The notes: a model not told the origin generated them from the letters alone. A stretch of 64,000 bases of DNA from Chondrus crispus (GCF_000350225.1 NW_005179057.1:623609-687608); one strand, 5' to 3'; shown: positions 10,801-20,625, counted from the stretch's first letter. Numbers and translations are program-made.

Positions 10801-11667
10801 AAGAAATCCCGGAACGAAGGCAAGGCCCGTTATTCCAGCACCAGGATGTTGCTCATGGAAGAAACCGAAGAAAACCCAGAAAATGTGTCCTCTGTTCGTC
10901 GAGCTATGCTTGATGCATGGTTGGGGCAGTTGGCTGTACTGATTGGGCTCACAGATGGAGTGTTTGGAAAGATGCGCACGCCGGTGACAGGCGGACGCCT
11001 GCTTTTAACTGGCAAGAATTGCCCTCGCCAAGTACCGCACAACGATTTTCAGGTGCGAAGTCGGAATGAGCAAGATAAGTGCTCGGGGTACTTCCTCATG
11101 GTGAACGGTAATGACCCCTTCCCTATCTGGTTCTGTGAGTACTCTCATAAGTTTGTATTCAAGTCCGTGGTTGAGCTGGGACACCTGTCAAGAGGTTGGA
11201 CACTACGCAAACTCACCGTTCCCCCCTTCTCCGTATTTGTCGGTCATGGTTATGCGACGCATGCTGGCGCAGGTTATGAAAGTCGCCTATCAGATAAGCT
11301 CACCACTCGCTACCACCTCTATTTCATTCCAGAAGACGTATCTCTCCCTGATTCAGTAGCATTTGCCTTCGGGGATTCGCTGAGGTTCGAAGGGGACGAT
11401 GTTTTGGAAATAATCGAGAAGGAGCTGTGCGAAAAGGGGACAGAAGGTGAGAATAGGATAGAAAGGACCGCTGCCAGAATTGGGCCATTGGCGGGAGAGC
11501 ACAATGATGAGGACGGAAATGATGTGGATAGAAGCCGCGGCGAAAGAAATGCCAATGCTGATGATGATGAAGACAGCGAATGGAATGCCAGTGCTGATGA
11601 TGACGACGACGATTTCCAGACCAAAAGCGATGCAAGCGATGGTGATTCTTGCTTAACAGTTCAATAA
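7858..11667 (+). CDS. ParB-like domain plus 2-oxoglutarate/Fe(II) oxygenase-like protein
   Basis: The open frame runs back to a TTG at 7765, but the first ATG, at 7858, gives 1269 residues with a strongly basic N terminus (RGRRSRRRGR). Residues about 260-460 resemble a ParB/Srx-type domain: a predicted beta-rich stretch, then VVVDGLHRRQSMK (near 357), the equivalent of the family's DGxHRxxA motif. Residues 640-770 are disordered, Pro/Ser-rich, with two nuclear-localisation-like runs (SGRKRKA; KKKAKKKA). Residues about 900-1170 end in an oxygenase-like core: H1061-N-D1063, H1135 in ATHAG and R1151 in TTRYH, matching the HxD...H...R set that binds iron and 2-oxoglutarate. The C terminus is an Asp-rich acidic tail. 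The stop overlaps AATAAA, a possible poly(A) signal. Such oxygenases include TET/JBP and AlkB DNA demethylases, but the exact subfamily is not clear. Being paired with a DNA methyltransferase suggests DNA binding and oxidation. Confidence 0.78.
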   Translation: MPNATTRGRRSRRRGRSGARTGSSGATGSALNEALVRKVLGRDYGKGLEARGIKKGVHVKLFAVVRDAVMEVGTAKLSTAGDESEIVQRRLHLHKLPQTAKQDLVVVTGASLTTNASNHPYPYKFKGGEGPPEKLRDLHTAGLYAWDTRMMIPVEAQAEEENNPSGLKSSCELPPAPRPADQRPKPEEAGKMQFDTAATPVPQPYPGAPEGDEAIEVTPAMPAPVIDVDKMVPAAPEDEDLGDTIELAEHGKDVNIRCYDMSAYVRVEVSVMLSQVLQPPCTLRDTATKYVKRLEEGFITYGYDYGSGLMTITIRRVENPNVGDVDLGGLVMENRLADDGHGSEVVSRYLRGDIRAVVVDGLHRRQSMKNILHTRGEEPGLKWLHEPLRMVLILRRDGKDMNSTEMLHLGSHRNQVASTVRLFESLEEHIHGVLSYLKSFALETGLTVDEVRPSNVAAEMCTSEIIPNMKKPTYRRYARIAKIFAKYPRAFDRLLSFKPDERPKIGAVHLDHSKFYEVDECGVMLFLDSIHACVRNPASSGAFDATPFFGTAMEIYQICLRKFNLYGIPGRLSFSEFLEVQVKQPKNKTSSIGDLFVNSMRLFSSKKVDEDKNSQRSSRFGSRITSHFEPKQAGNKPKAAPAAGASTSTAAVPSSVVVKSNGSGGAKTPVLSPAKTGSRTPITSSPEPAPSRRSGRKRKASPPPSPPIKVFTTTESRPKAKKKAKKKATWAKQTATNTPLSVQPVRPPIEIVDTDGSREPLLRKSEVPFDDFLPPLLPVGYRDAPVYRGEVDPWWKDALLRTPSEVVSIANKVQADGGELHHTPLLEALHIPLGHRAHNFVDVEDLTYMHRVAWLMAAQKQHLESVRQANPVLGDSESELDWDTVTSSFEKGEGRAYFMRKGMLLQERGFCILEGFAEPHSLAKEVIQVRQPPLSIVNTDTGIQELFDHYLSTFPGENALEKEKNRTLWNPIVNLGESEGDKKSRNEGKARYSSTRMLLMEETEENPENVSSVRRAMLDAWLGQLAVLIGLTDGVFGKMRTPVTGGRLLLTGKNCPRQVPHNDFQVRSRNEQDKCSGYFLMVNGNDPFPIWFCEYSHKFVFKSVVELGHLSRGWTLRKLTVPPFSVFVGHGYATHAGAGYESRLSDKLTTRYHLYFIPEDVSLPDSVAFAFGDSLRFEGDDVLEIIEKELCEKGTEGENRIERTAARIGPLAGEHNDEDGNDVDRSRGERNANADDDEDSEWNASADDDDDDFQTKSDASDGDSCLTVQ

Positions 11668-11826
11668 AATCCTTCCGCCAACTGCCTTCCACAGGAAGGT
11701 CAAATCAGCCTATCGGAGGCAATAAAAAATCGGCGCAAATATTTTGGTCCGGGCCAGCAAAAAATGTGTCATAAATGTAGCAACGCTTGTTGATTTCATG
11801 TCGCGATTTTGCACATTTTTTACCAA

Positions 11827-12149
11827 TAACGCCATTGGCTGAAAATCGGAATAGTTATGGCACAGCGTCTCTGCCTGGCCTGTGGCGGTAGATGACTGGC
11901 TGGCGCTGCACACAGGTAAGTCTCGCAGTGCCAAACGCCATTGGCTGAAAAGCAGCAGAGTTATTGCACAGCGTCTCTGCGCGGCCTGTGGCGGGAGATG
12001 ACTGGCTGGCGCTGCACACGGGTAAGTCTCGCAGTGCCAAACGCCATTGGCTGAAAAGCAGCATAGTTATGGCACAGCGGCTCTACCTGGCCTGCGGCGG
12101 TAGATGGCTGGCTGGCGCTGTACACGGGCAGGTCCCGCAGGGCCAAACG
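11827..12149. repeat. 106-bp tandem repeat, three copies
   Basis: GCCATTGGCTGAAAA starts copies at 11831, 11937 and 12043, an exact 106-bp spacing, each continuing through CACAGCG and GGCTGGCGCTG. The third copy is the most diverged. No coding role seen. It lies 160 bp past the ParB/oxygenase stop codon. Confidence 0.9.
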
Positions 12150-12690
12150 CTTTTACATTGATGCAATGATGAGACGGTGATCATCGCTGCATATGGGCAG
12201 CCACCGACGACCATGTTTTGCTGCTCCAGGGCAGTGAAAATATGTCTCCATTCGCAGCTCCAATGCAACACTAGACGTAATGCTCCGACCTACTCTCAGT
12301 CAATGAAATGTTAATCCAGTACCTTTCTTGCAAAGGTGATATCACCCCGCCGGTCCAGAAATGGTCCCAACCCGAAGGATGAAACCGATAGCGGTTCCAG
12401 CGGCGTTCACATCACATTTATTTGTAGCAACCAAAGAGTATTGTTACGGCTACATACACTACATCTACCCCGTCCAAATACCGGAATACGGCAGCAGTGG
12501 TTCATTGCGCTTCTGTTAAATACAATAATCAACGCCAAGAAACATAACAAGAGAGGTCAGTTACGGTCACAGTACGTCATGATGGTGGATTGGAATTCTG
12601 ATAGACCAAGGAGGTTGTACTGATGGCTTACCTGATCCTGAGTTAGAAGACGGGCGGGTTGACCTGCAGTGAGACAAGGAACGCTGTGAA
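12150..12690. other. Intergenic, no gene seen
   Basis: Short open frames only, no domain recognised. It joins the 106-bp repeats to the 102-bp minisatellite. Confidence 0.45.
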
Positions 12691-12799
12691 GCTTGGTCAG
12701 AACAGTTCTTCGAAACTTTCAATGTGTTAGAGAATGTGCGAACTTACGTTACAGCTTTGTAGGTAATCGCAAAACGGCATGGCCTAGAGAAAGCGCTCA

Positions 12800-13830
12800 C
12801 TTACCAAACGTCTGCAGCGCACTCGTGTCTCCGCATGAGATTTCAACCAAACACGCAATTCGCAGAACGCAAACTGTCAGAAACGGAGATGGGCGGTGGG
12901 TCATGACTGTGGCAGAAGTGGCGTCACTTACAATGGATGATATCTCAACCAAACACGCAACTCGCAGAAAGAAAACTGTTACAAAAATGGTTGCGTGGTG
13001 GGTCAGGACTGTGGTAGAGGTGGCGTCACTTACTGTGGATGATATCTCAACCAAACACGCAACTCGCAGAAAGAAAACTGTTAGAAAATTGGATGCGTGG
13101 TGCGTCAGGACTGTGGAAGAAGTGGCGTCACTTACTGTGGATGATATCTCAACCAAACACGCAACTCACAGAAAGGAAACTGTTAGAAAAATGGATGCGT
13201 GGTGGGTCAGGACTGTGGCAGAAGTGGCGTCACTTACTGTGGATGATATCTCAACCAAACACGCAACTCACAGAAAGGCAACTGTTACAAAAATGGTTGC
13301 GTGGTGGGTCAGGACTGTGGGAGAAGTGGCGTCACTTACTGTGGATTATATCTCAACCAAACACGCAACTCGCAGAAAGGAAACTGTTAGAAAATTGGAT
13401 TCTTGATGGGTCAGGACTGTGGCAGAAGTGGAGTCACTTACTGTGAATGATATCTCAACCAAACACGCAACTCACAGAAAGGAAACTGTTAGAAAAATGG
13501 ATTCGTGGTGGGTCAGAACTATGGGAGAAGTGGCGTCACTTACTGTGGATGACATCTAAACCAAACACGCAACTCGCAGAAAGGAAACTGTTAAAAAATG
13601 GATGCATGGTGGGTCAGAACTGTGGGAGAAGTGGCGTCACTTACTGCGGATGATATTTCAAACAGACAAGCAACTCGCAGAACGGAAACTGTTAGAGAAA
13701 CGGATGCGTTGTGGGTCAAGACTGTGGGAGAAGTAGCTTCACTTACTGTGTGGATGATATGTCAACCGAACACGCAACTCGCAGAAAGGAAACTGTCAGA
13801 AAACGGGATGCATGATGGATCAAGACTGCG
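12800..13830. repeat. 102-bp minisatellite, about ten copies, open in frame
   Basis: The phrase CAACCAAACACGCAACTC recurs every 102 bp from about 12845 to 13765 (ten copies, the last three more diverged). Since 102 is divisible by three, the plus strand stays open across several copies and would encode a 34-residue repeat beginning DISTKHATRR. I treat this as a by-product of period length rather than a gene: the same array is open in a second frame, and no start, domain or codon bias supports translation. It lies upstream of the large transposase and may be its subterminal repeat region. Confidence 0.9.
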
Positions 13831-13970
13831 GACGACGCGCGTGCAGGGAGTTGGATCTGGTCCTGGAACTATATTGCTGCATATATATATGCAGTGTTCA
13901 GAAAAAACCGGTAGCTAGATATTTCAAACTGTTCATGGGCACGTGTCGTACTGAAATCTCAATTTGAAAT

Positions 13971-14012
13971 TACCGAATTCGGTATGGCATGGCTGTCCTT
14001 AACGACAGCCAT
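13971..14012. repeat. Two adjacent short palindromes
   Basis: TACCGAATTCGGTA (13971-13984) is a perfect palindrome, and ATGGCTGTC...GACAGCCAT at about 13989-14012 is an inverted repeat with a short loop. They lie between the minisatellite and the transposase ORF; a terminator hairpin or element end is possible but unproven. Confidence 0.7.
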
Positions 14013-14460
14013 TCATTGAGCTTTTGCATGCGGCATCACATCAAAATGCGAGTAGGAGCATATCCTTTTTACCGTTTCTATTCATTGAACCAAGCTTTAA
14101 TATTAACGGCACAACCGTATGCATCGCCAAATGTAACAAAAGACCTTCTTTCGGCTGTAGAGCAGTAAGCTTGCTGAAATCTTGTTAATGCCGAGGTCCA
14201 TGCCAAACTTTACTGCAGCCCCACTTCTAGTTGCGGACCTGGTCGAAACTGTCACAGATGGGGCGTCAAAGCAAGAGTCGTTGGGTTCTTAAAAACGCGG
14301 ACCTTATGCAAAGCGTTCCGAAGATGTTGCATCACAAGGGACTAATTCGGATGGGCACGCACCATCTTCTTCTGAACCTCAGCTTGAAAGAAATCGAAAA
14401 AGAGCAAGGCCATGTAGGCAACTGTCTACAAAGCCAGCTAAACGTCCAGGAGATGGGTTC

Positions 14461-17400
14461 ATGTTACTAGACGGTCAGTCAGAATCCTACGCTTCCCTTT
14501 TGAGAGACGGGCTTTTAAGCGACCTCCAAGAATACCAAGGCGTCATGCATGACGGTGTGGAGGCACTTCCATCAAGTCCTCACCCCGAACGAAATAACAC
14601 GATCCGTTGTGAAGAAAGCGAAGGAATTTCTGGATTAGACATTGGATTGAGCGTTGAGCAGGACAATGCCTACGAAGCTGAGGAGTCTGAGGAGCTGATA
14701 GACAGCATGTTCGAAAGCGCTTCTGGTGGAATTCGATTGACCTGGACAAATATTGCATCACTGATAACAGCAACTGGGAGCACGCGTCTCAGCGAGACTG
14801 CGTATCAGACACTTGCCAACTTTAGGAACTGGAGACCGAATGAAAGGCAGCTCACTCTCAAACTGCCAAGTACATCTACTCTGAAGAGACGTGTTCGTCC
14901 ATTTGCGAAATCCAACTTCTTCGTTCCTTGTCATGTAGAAATGTTTACTGTGGATTTGTCGAAGTCTGGGTCGAAGGCTGGCGTTGGAAAGTATACCTCA
15001 CAGGACAGCGCTCCGACCATGATTGTAAGACCGAGCAACTGGGCAAAACTTGACTTTTCGACAGCAAAATTGCGGGAGATGGTGCAAGGAAGACGGCATG
15101 ATATGGATCCGTCAATCGAGATACCGAGGTTCTCGGATATTGAGGACACTCCAATAATCAAGGATAGGGCTGGGAGTCTATCTGTTTATCGGATTCCAAC
15201 CGAAGATGGTGTGACAGTGAAACTGCGAAAAGGGCTCCTTCTTAACATTACGGTCGAAACAAGTGACGCGGTGAAGGGCAGATTGATGCAAGCCCAGTTT
15301 GCAGTAACGTCCTCAACGAACATGAGATTTCATGCAGTTGTATCTTCCTTCTTTGTTTACGATGAGCCAAACTGGACAGAACCGCAGGCGGAGTCCAATT
15401 CAAAGCGTACCAAAACGATGAAGACGAAGAGACCAGAATCTCGGGCATTCCTTCCCAGTGACATGGTCGTCGAACTTGCACTCCCAGGACAGCCAGACGC
15501 CGAAGATTCGGAAGAACCAACGCAAACACCCTTCCTTGTGTATAGGATGTGGAGAAGACAGAACTGTGATGACGACTACGCCACCAGCTTGGTTGTATCT
15601 TCTGAAAGAAATGTTTCGAATCTCACCGGAACGAATAAGGGCGTTTACAACCAGATGTTTGACAAAACCGTAGTGAAACGAGTATCTGCCGATGATAATC
15701 TAATGAACAAGGGTCATCGCGTCGATGCGGAAAGCAGTGGACGTTTGGAAGATGGAAGAAAGTACGTTGTGTATAGAATGTTTCTGTACTCTGATGGATT
15801 TATGCCGTACATTGGAAAGAAAGGAAGCATGGGTGGTGTATACATGCTGCCAATAGGTATGACTCCGGAGAACCGCAATGGAGCAGGAGCCATCAGACCT
15901 ATCGGGCTAACTCCTCCAGGGGTATCTAAAAACGAGGTACTGGCGGCAGTTATTGATGATATCATTGAGGGGACAGAAAAGGGATTTGAGATGACCACTG
16001 CAAAAGGAGAGAAGGTTGTTCTTTTTCTCGATGTCGTCGGGTACGTTGGAGACTATCCTGCAGTGTCCCACACTTTGGACCTACTAGGGCACTGCTCCAA
16101 TGTTCCATGTCACTTATGCAGCTATGGTAGGTACGACAAGTCTGGATTTCAAGGAAGCAAGTATTGTTACACAACCCGCATCCATTCCGACCATCCATCT
16201 TTCGCGAGAGATGAGAACCGGGCTACTGCATTGAGGAGATCCAAGTTATCCAGGGAAGAGTTGAAAGCCCTCGGAATGGATGACGCAGATACGTTTGAGA
16301 CAAGTTTGCAGGCACTTCATCAACTCTCTGAGAAACTGCGACAAGTTCGCGCTCGTGTGCCTCGTGTACTCGGCAGTAGCAAACCGGTTGTTCCTTCTGT
16401 TTTCGATTCGTATCGCTCATGCGTTGTGGCTCCCGATCATCTTTTCCTCGGGATTGGTCGCGACATCATGAATCTCTGTATAACACTGCTACCAAAAGAT
16501 GTACGCAAAGATGCCGAGGCAATTGCCAAGATGGCTTTGAAGGATGGCTATCTCATATATCAGGAGAGCCTAATCAACCCTGACAAGCATGTGCTACATT
16601 CAATGACGATATCGTCTATGTACTGCCTGCTCTTGGTAGCACCACGGGCGATGAAGAGTGCTTGGTACGTGAACAAAATCACAGGCGAGAGAGAGAGCGG
16701 AAACTGTGCTACTATCGATGAAGCTCTCGACCTCCTCGACCTGTTTTCCTCTCTCGTGAGCAGAACGCAGTACTTTCCGGACTCAAGGATAGATGGTGAG
16801 AGGTCATTAGACACACACAATGAAGAAGGAGGAACCAAGAGACTTCTGCAGATTCGTAATATGGCACTTCGTTACCTATCTCGAGTAGATAAGCTGTGTC
16901 GCACAAACAGCTTTGCCTCCACTCATTTGGACAAACCAAACCTTCACAGATTGTTGGAGTTCTTCACACATACATTGCCACTGTTCGGTAGTGTAAGACA
17001 TGTACAAGAGTTGTTGTTTGAAAGCGCTCATCAGCCATTGAAGAGGGGGGTAGCTCAATCCAATATGAAAAACTCACAATTACAGGCTATGGAACATCGT
17101 CTTGCCAACGACTGGAAGACTCGTCTGGCAATTGAAACTGAAGGCATTGACACTAGTGAGAACGGCTGGAGCTTTGAGACAGCGAAGTCGGTTTTAAATC
17201 TCTTGGGCTACGACAGTTCTGGGCTTCAGGATGCGGGAAGATTTCTACAAAAGCTTCAGGACTGCTTCCCAACTCCTGTTCTGCAGAATCTTCGATTACA
17301 TCGGAAAGGACTCTTATCGTGGTCTCTTAGTAGGAAGGACTGGCGCGTAGACAATTCAGTAATTATGAACCTCGGAAACACTGCAGACGGAGGTCAACAT

Positions 17401-17619
17401 TCGGAAATGTTCCAATCAACTGACCTTGCATTTCTGTTGAAAGCAAGGGAGTTTTTAGAGCATTTACGGAAACAAAAGCTACGTCTTAGAAGTGGCCGGC
17501 CGGACCATGGAAATTCCGTAACCGTACAGATATATGGAACTGCCAAGTGGTGCAAAATAACAGACGGGCGAAAAGAGACCAGACATCTGTTTTGGCCACT
17601 ATATCTTATGGGAGCGTGA
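14461..17619 (+). CDS. Large Plavaka/CACTA-like transposase, copy 1
   Basis: A 1052-residue ORF from ATG 14461. The region around D524 (FLDVVGYVGDYPA), followed by LLGH and PCHLC, has the acidic-residue and Cys-x2-Cys pattern of the large DDE transposases of fungal Plavaka and plant CACTA elements. Further down, VVAPDHLFLG and a HRLLEFFTHTLPLFG block are also found in copy 2 at 38634-42636, which confirms a repeated mobile family. Residues 1-100 are acidic and Ser-rich. The frame ends at 17619, but the homologous C terminus continues in another frame to 18062, so a one-base shift or small intron lies at about 17550-17620. No terminal inverted repeats were found. The exact superfamily is inferred from motif pattern only. 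Confidence 0.75.
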   Translation: MLLDGQSESYASLLRDGLLSDLQEYQGVMHDGVEALPSSPHPERNNTIRCEESEGISGLDIGLSVEQDNAYEAEESEELIDSMFESASGGIRLTWTNIASLITATGSTRLSETAYQTLANFRNWRPNERQLTLKLPSTSTLKRRVRPFAKSNFFVPCHVEMFTVDLSKSGSKAGVGKYTSQDSAPTMIVRPSNWAKLDFSTAKLREMVQGRRHDMDPSIEIPRFSDIEDTPIIKDRAGSLSVYRIPTEDGVTVKLRKGLLLNITVETSDAVKGRLMQAQFAVTSSTNMRFHAVVSSFFVYDEPNWTEPQAESNSKRTKTMKTKRPESRAFLPSDMVVELALPGQPDAEDSEEPTQTPFLVYRMWRRQNCDDDYATSLVVSSERNVSNLTGTNKGVYNQMFDKTVVKRVSADDNLMNKGHRVDAESSGRLEDGRKYVVYRMFLYSDGFMPYIGKKGSMGGVYMLPIGMTPENRNGAGAIRPIGLTPPGVSKNEVLAAVIDDIIEGTEKGFEMTTAKGEKVVLFLDVVGYVGDYPAVSHTLDLLGHCSNVPCHLCSYGRYDKSGFQGSKYCYTTRIHSDHPSFARDENRATALRRSKLSREELKALGMDDADTFETSLQALHQLSEKLRQVRARVPRVLGSSKPVVPSVFDSYRSCVVAPDHLFLGIGRDIMNLCITLLPKDVRKDAEAIAKMALKDGYLIYQESLINPDKHVLHSMTISSMYCLLLVAPRAMKSAWYVNKITGERESGNCATIDEALDLLDLFSSLVSRTQYFPDSRIDGERSLDTHNEEGGTKRLLQIRNMALRYLSRVDKLCRTNSFASTHLDKPNLHRLLEFFTHTLPLFGSVRHVQELLFESAHQPLKRGVAQSNMKNSQLQAMEHRLANDWKTRLAIETEGIDTSENGWSFETAKSVLNLLGYDSSGLQDAGRFLQKLQDCFPTPVLQNLRLHRKGLLSWSLSRKDWRVDNSVIMNLGNTADGGQHSEMFQSTDLAFLLKAREFLEHLRKQKLRLRSGRPDHGNSVTVQIYGTAKWCKITDGRKETRHLFWPLYLMGA

Positions 17620-18062
17620 TTCAAGCCTTGCATTCTTCTGTAGTTTCGACCGCAGATCCTGATCTCACATTCACTCTTCATGAGAACAATGATTCTGAGC
17701 ATGATGAAGACAGAAGGTTCTGGATGGTGCTAGCCGTGGTTCAAGTCCGGATTCTGGACGCTCGTGAGAAAGAAAGTCAAGAAACAACACGATATTGCGC
17801 AGTGAAGGAGTGCGAAGCTGAAGAAGATGGATACGGGGTGATGATACAACAACGAAACGAAAGAAGAGCGCTGGTTGAGCTTGGAAGCTACGTTCGAAAG
17901 GCATTAGTTATGCACTACTGCGAGCAGGACAGCGCCGAAAGCGACGACCATATGTGTCTCATATGCACATCAAACTCAGCAGTACAACACAGGAGTCTCC
18001 CAGACGGTGGAATTTATCAAGTGTGGGGGCGAAAGGAAGGGTATCCGCCACGTCAGGCATAA
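17613..18062 (+). pseudogene. Frame-shifted C-terminal tail of transposase copy 1
   Basis: This frame ends in GGIYQVWGRKEGYPPRQA, while copy 2 ends in GGAFYFQTRRKGYPARMA, also immediately before its stop. A VRKALVMHYC segment matches VRRVALYHAC of copy 2. The tail therefore belongs to the transposase ORF that stops at 17619. Whether the shift is a mutation or a short spliced intron cannot be told here. Confidence 0.75.
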
Positions 18063-18369
18063 GTATATGTGCGGAACAAGAACTCTGGTCTTTATTCAAC
18101 AGTTTTTAGTACTACCACACAGCTCTGCATACTTTTATGCACTGACTATAAGCTTTGCGCCGGCCTCTATATCCGTAGTTGCGACATATAACCTGTATCG
18201 TTATTGCAAACAAAATTCAGGTCTGCTACCTTTGTGGGCTTGTTGCAAGGGGGCTCGTTATGTATCCCCGCCTTTCGAGGTCCGTGTCCCTACACCTCTC
18301 TAGTTCCCGCAGCCAGTCTGATCCTTAACTTTTTCGTTTCCCTCACCATACACCCACTCTCCTTGTCAA

Positions 18370-18625
18370 CCGGTGCACCGTCATTGCTGTATAAAATTTG
18401 CAAAATTTGGGTGCAAATTTTGAGAGTTAGGACCGGTGATCAGTGGGGAGCTGTGATCAGTGGCCACTGATCACAGGCCGGCAGGGGGTGTCGTCCGACA
18501 TCGTCATTGCTGTATAAAATTTGCAAATTGGGGCGCAAATTTTGAGAGTTAGGACCGGTGATCATTGGGGAGCTGTGATCAGAGGCCACTGATCACAGGC
18601 CGGCAGGGGATCAGGAGTAAGGAGT
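18370..18625. repeat. 122-bp repeat with GATC-centred palindromes, two copies
   Basis: Each unit holds GTCATTGCTGTATAAAATTT, a GCAAATTT stretch, and the palindrome CTGTGATCAG/TGGCCA/CTGATCACAG. The first palindrome, at 18451-18476, is a perfect 26-mer; the second has one change. The same unit recurs several times at 26.1-26.9 kb. Confidence 0.9.
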
Positions 18626-18668
18626 AGGATGGTTTTTGTACTTTAGGGATTCGCAGTGCTTCGGAGAT

Positions 18669-19277
18669 TTAGAGGAGTCGGGGAGTAACTAGGATTAGAA
18701 GATTCGTGGGATCGGCTGTTGGAAACGTGATATCCCTGTTTCGGGTTCTCCAGGTACGAATAACGTCCGGGGAGGGCATGTTGTCCTTCGTCTGAAAACC
18801 GCGTCGACCATCATTGGCAATGCGAGCCATGATAGCTCGCAATGTATAATTGTTAATTGCAAATCCCCGGGAGGCAGTATATTTAATGCGCTGCTTAATG
18901 ATTTTGTCCTCGTCCGCTTTGACGACACGGGGGGCTCCGGGACGGTTGTTGGCTGGGTCAAGAAGGCGGGACAGTTTGTCGTCGTCCTTGGTCTTGAGAC
19001 ATTTTTGTAATCGGTCTGCTGTCCCACGACTGATGATCATCAGTGTGGTTCGCCTCACAGTTGACTGTGAGGCGAACCACATCGGCAATCTTTTTTTCAT
19101 CTTCAATAAATTTACCGCTGTCTGCCGTTTGTCTTTGGCCCTTGCGTCCCGTCTGTCCCTTGCTTGGCGCGCGCTGCCTGACGACGCATTCCAATCGACA
19201 TCGGAGGGGGCGTGAATTGTCCGTAACTGGAGGCCAATCCCGGGAGCAGGACGAGAAGGTGTTTGATCGTGGATCAA
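18669..19277 (-). pseudogene. Pogo/CENP-B-like transposase N-terminal fragment
   Basis: A 202-residue frame. The part from GAPRVVKADEDKIIKQRI through ASRGFAINNYTLRAI to GFQTKDNMPSPDVI resembles the helix-turn-helix region of Pogo/Tigger-type transposases, where a GRPxxLTxEEE helix is followed by a second HTH. There is no DDE catalytic domain after it, so it is a remnant. A perfect 18-bp-arm palindrome (19044-19081) lies inside the frame. Family assignment rests on pattern only. Confidence 0.5.
19044..19081. repeat. Inverted repeat, 18-bp perfect arms, 2-bp loop
   Basis: TGTGGTTCGCCTCACAGT is followed, after TG, by its exact reverse complement. It interrupts the Pogo-like fragment, so it may be a small inserted foldback or an inversion scar. 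Confidence 0.9.
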
Positions 19278-19530
19278 TTACTACTGTTTGGCCTTTAACG
19301 GTGCTGTGTGCCCGCCATTTTTTTGGCGGGACGGGGAGAAGCGAGGAGGTAACATTTCGGGAAACTGGAGGCCTGTTTCGTGAACATGACGAGAAAGTGT
19401 TTGATCGTGGATCTAATACTACTGTTTGGCCTTTAAAGGTGTTGTGTGCCGGCTATTTTTTTTGTCGGGACGGGGAGAGGTACGGAGGTAACATTGCGGG
19501 AAACTGTAGAAGAGGTGAACGCGTAGGCCC
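19200..19530. repeat. 138-bp tandem repeat, two full copies
   Basis: GTGTTTGATCGTGGATC starts at 19259 and again at 19397. Both copies continue through CTACTGTTTGGCCTTTAA and a T-run next to GGCGGGACGGGGAG. A partial third copy follows. No coding role seen. Confidence 0.85.
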
Positions 19531-19700
19531 CGGAGCGTTTCCCTGAAGTCCAGGGATGAAAGACTGCACCCATTGCCGGCACTGGCAGCAACGAGAACTG
19601 AATCATCAAATTAGCCTTTTTTACCCAATAATGCTTTGAGGGAAGGGTATACCGCGCAAGCTTGCATGCGCAGACAAGTTTCTTTAGAATGACATGTAAT

Positions 19701-20335
19701 GGCTGTCGCGCGACAAGATTTACAAAAGCTGTATGGCTGGCCAGCCATACTGGAACTAGATTAATTTTTGTTAATTTTTTAGAGGTTGATTCTAGTATGG
19801 GTGGCCACCCATACAGCTTTTGTAGATCTTGTCGCGCGACAAACACATCACACGTGTGGACCCAAATGCAATGCATTACACGTGTGGATCGATATGCAAT
19901 GTTTTACACGTGGCGACCAAAATGCAATGTATTACACGTGGTGACCAAAACGCAATCTTTTACACGTGCGAGAAGCTGGTGGATGACGATTGGCCGATTA
20001 TGATACGGAATCGTATACAGTGCCTCCTACGATATAGTGCTATAGCGTGACATACCTCTAGCTATGGCACTATTGGGGGATGGCACTATATAAGGAGGCT
20101 CAAATACATATATTTGGGGACAAAGCACACTTGTAACACAAACACAACAAAGCCTGCATAACACAACATCTTTTGGTCAGGGTCTCCTTTAAGACAGCAT
20201 GGATAGCTGTACTGCGTACTGAACCATGCCGGTTGATACACGTGTGAGCTTATGATAACCTGTGCCAGAGGGCGAGCCATAGCACTATATAGAGGGAAGC
20301 ACTACTATAGTAGGCACAATTGAGCGACCCCCCCT
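19701..20335. repeat. 640-bp repeat unit, copy A (hairpin plus CACGTG array)
   Basis: The unit starts with a 136-bp foldback (19706-19841): both ends are the palindrome TGTCGCGCGACA and the arms read AAAAGCTGTATGG against its complement. It is followed by five CACGTG boxes at 19851, 19879, 19907, 19935 and 19963, exactly 28 bp apart. After that comes a TATA-like segment (GGCACTATATAAGGAGGC, about 20080-20097) and a tail ending near 20335. Two more copies are in tandem at 23900-25040. The first part resembles a MITE; the TATA-like part could be a promoter. Confidence 0.85.
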
Positions 20336-20625
20336 GCAACCGGTCCGTTCTGCCCAGAGAAAACCCCCCCTACTTAGCCTGCATACACTGTAAGTCTGCA
20401 ACGTGTGCGGATGTTCACACACACCCGAACACGTGCAAGGCCTAGCAAGAGTACCTTCCTAGTAAACCTTTTAGAAACGCAAAAATCGCAGCGAGCAACG
20501 ACAAAGTGCTCAAGGCAACCCTGCTTTCTACAAGAGCGTTTTCCGGCTACCGCAGAGACAATTGAAACAGCTTCAACCGTGTTGTACTTCACTGTTCGAG
20601 TAGAATCTTCGTTCCATCCTTCAGC

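Noticed and set aside
12693..13406. 237-residue protein from the 102-bp minisatellite
   Set aside because: Open because the period divides by three; also open in another frame, no domain, no codon bias.
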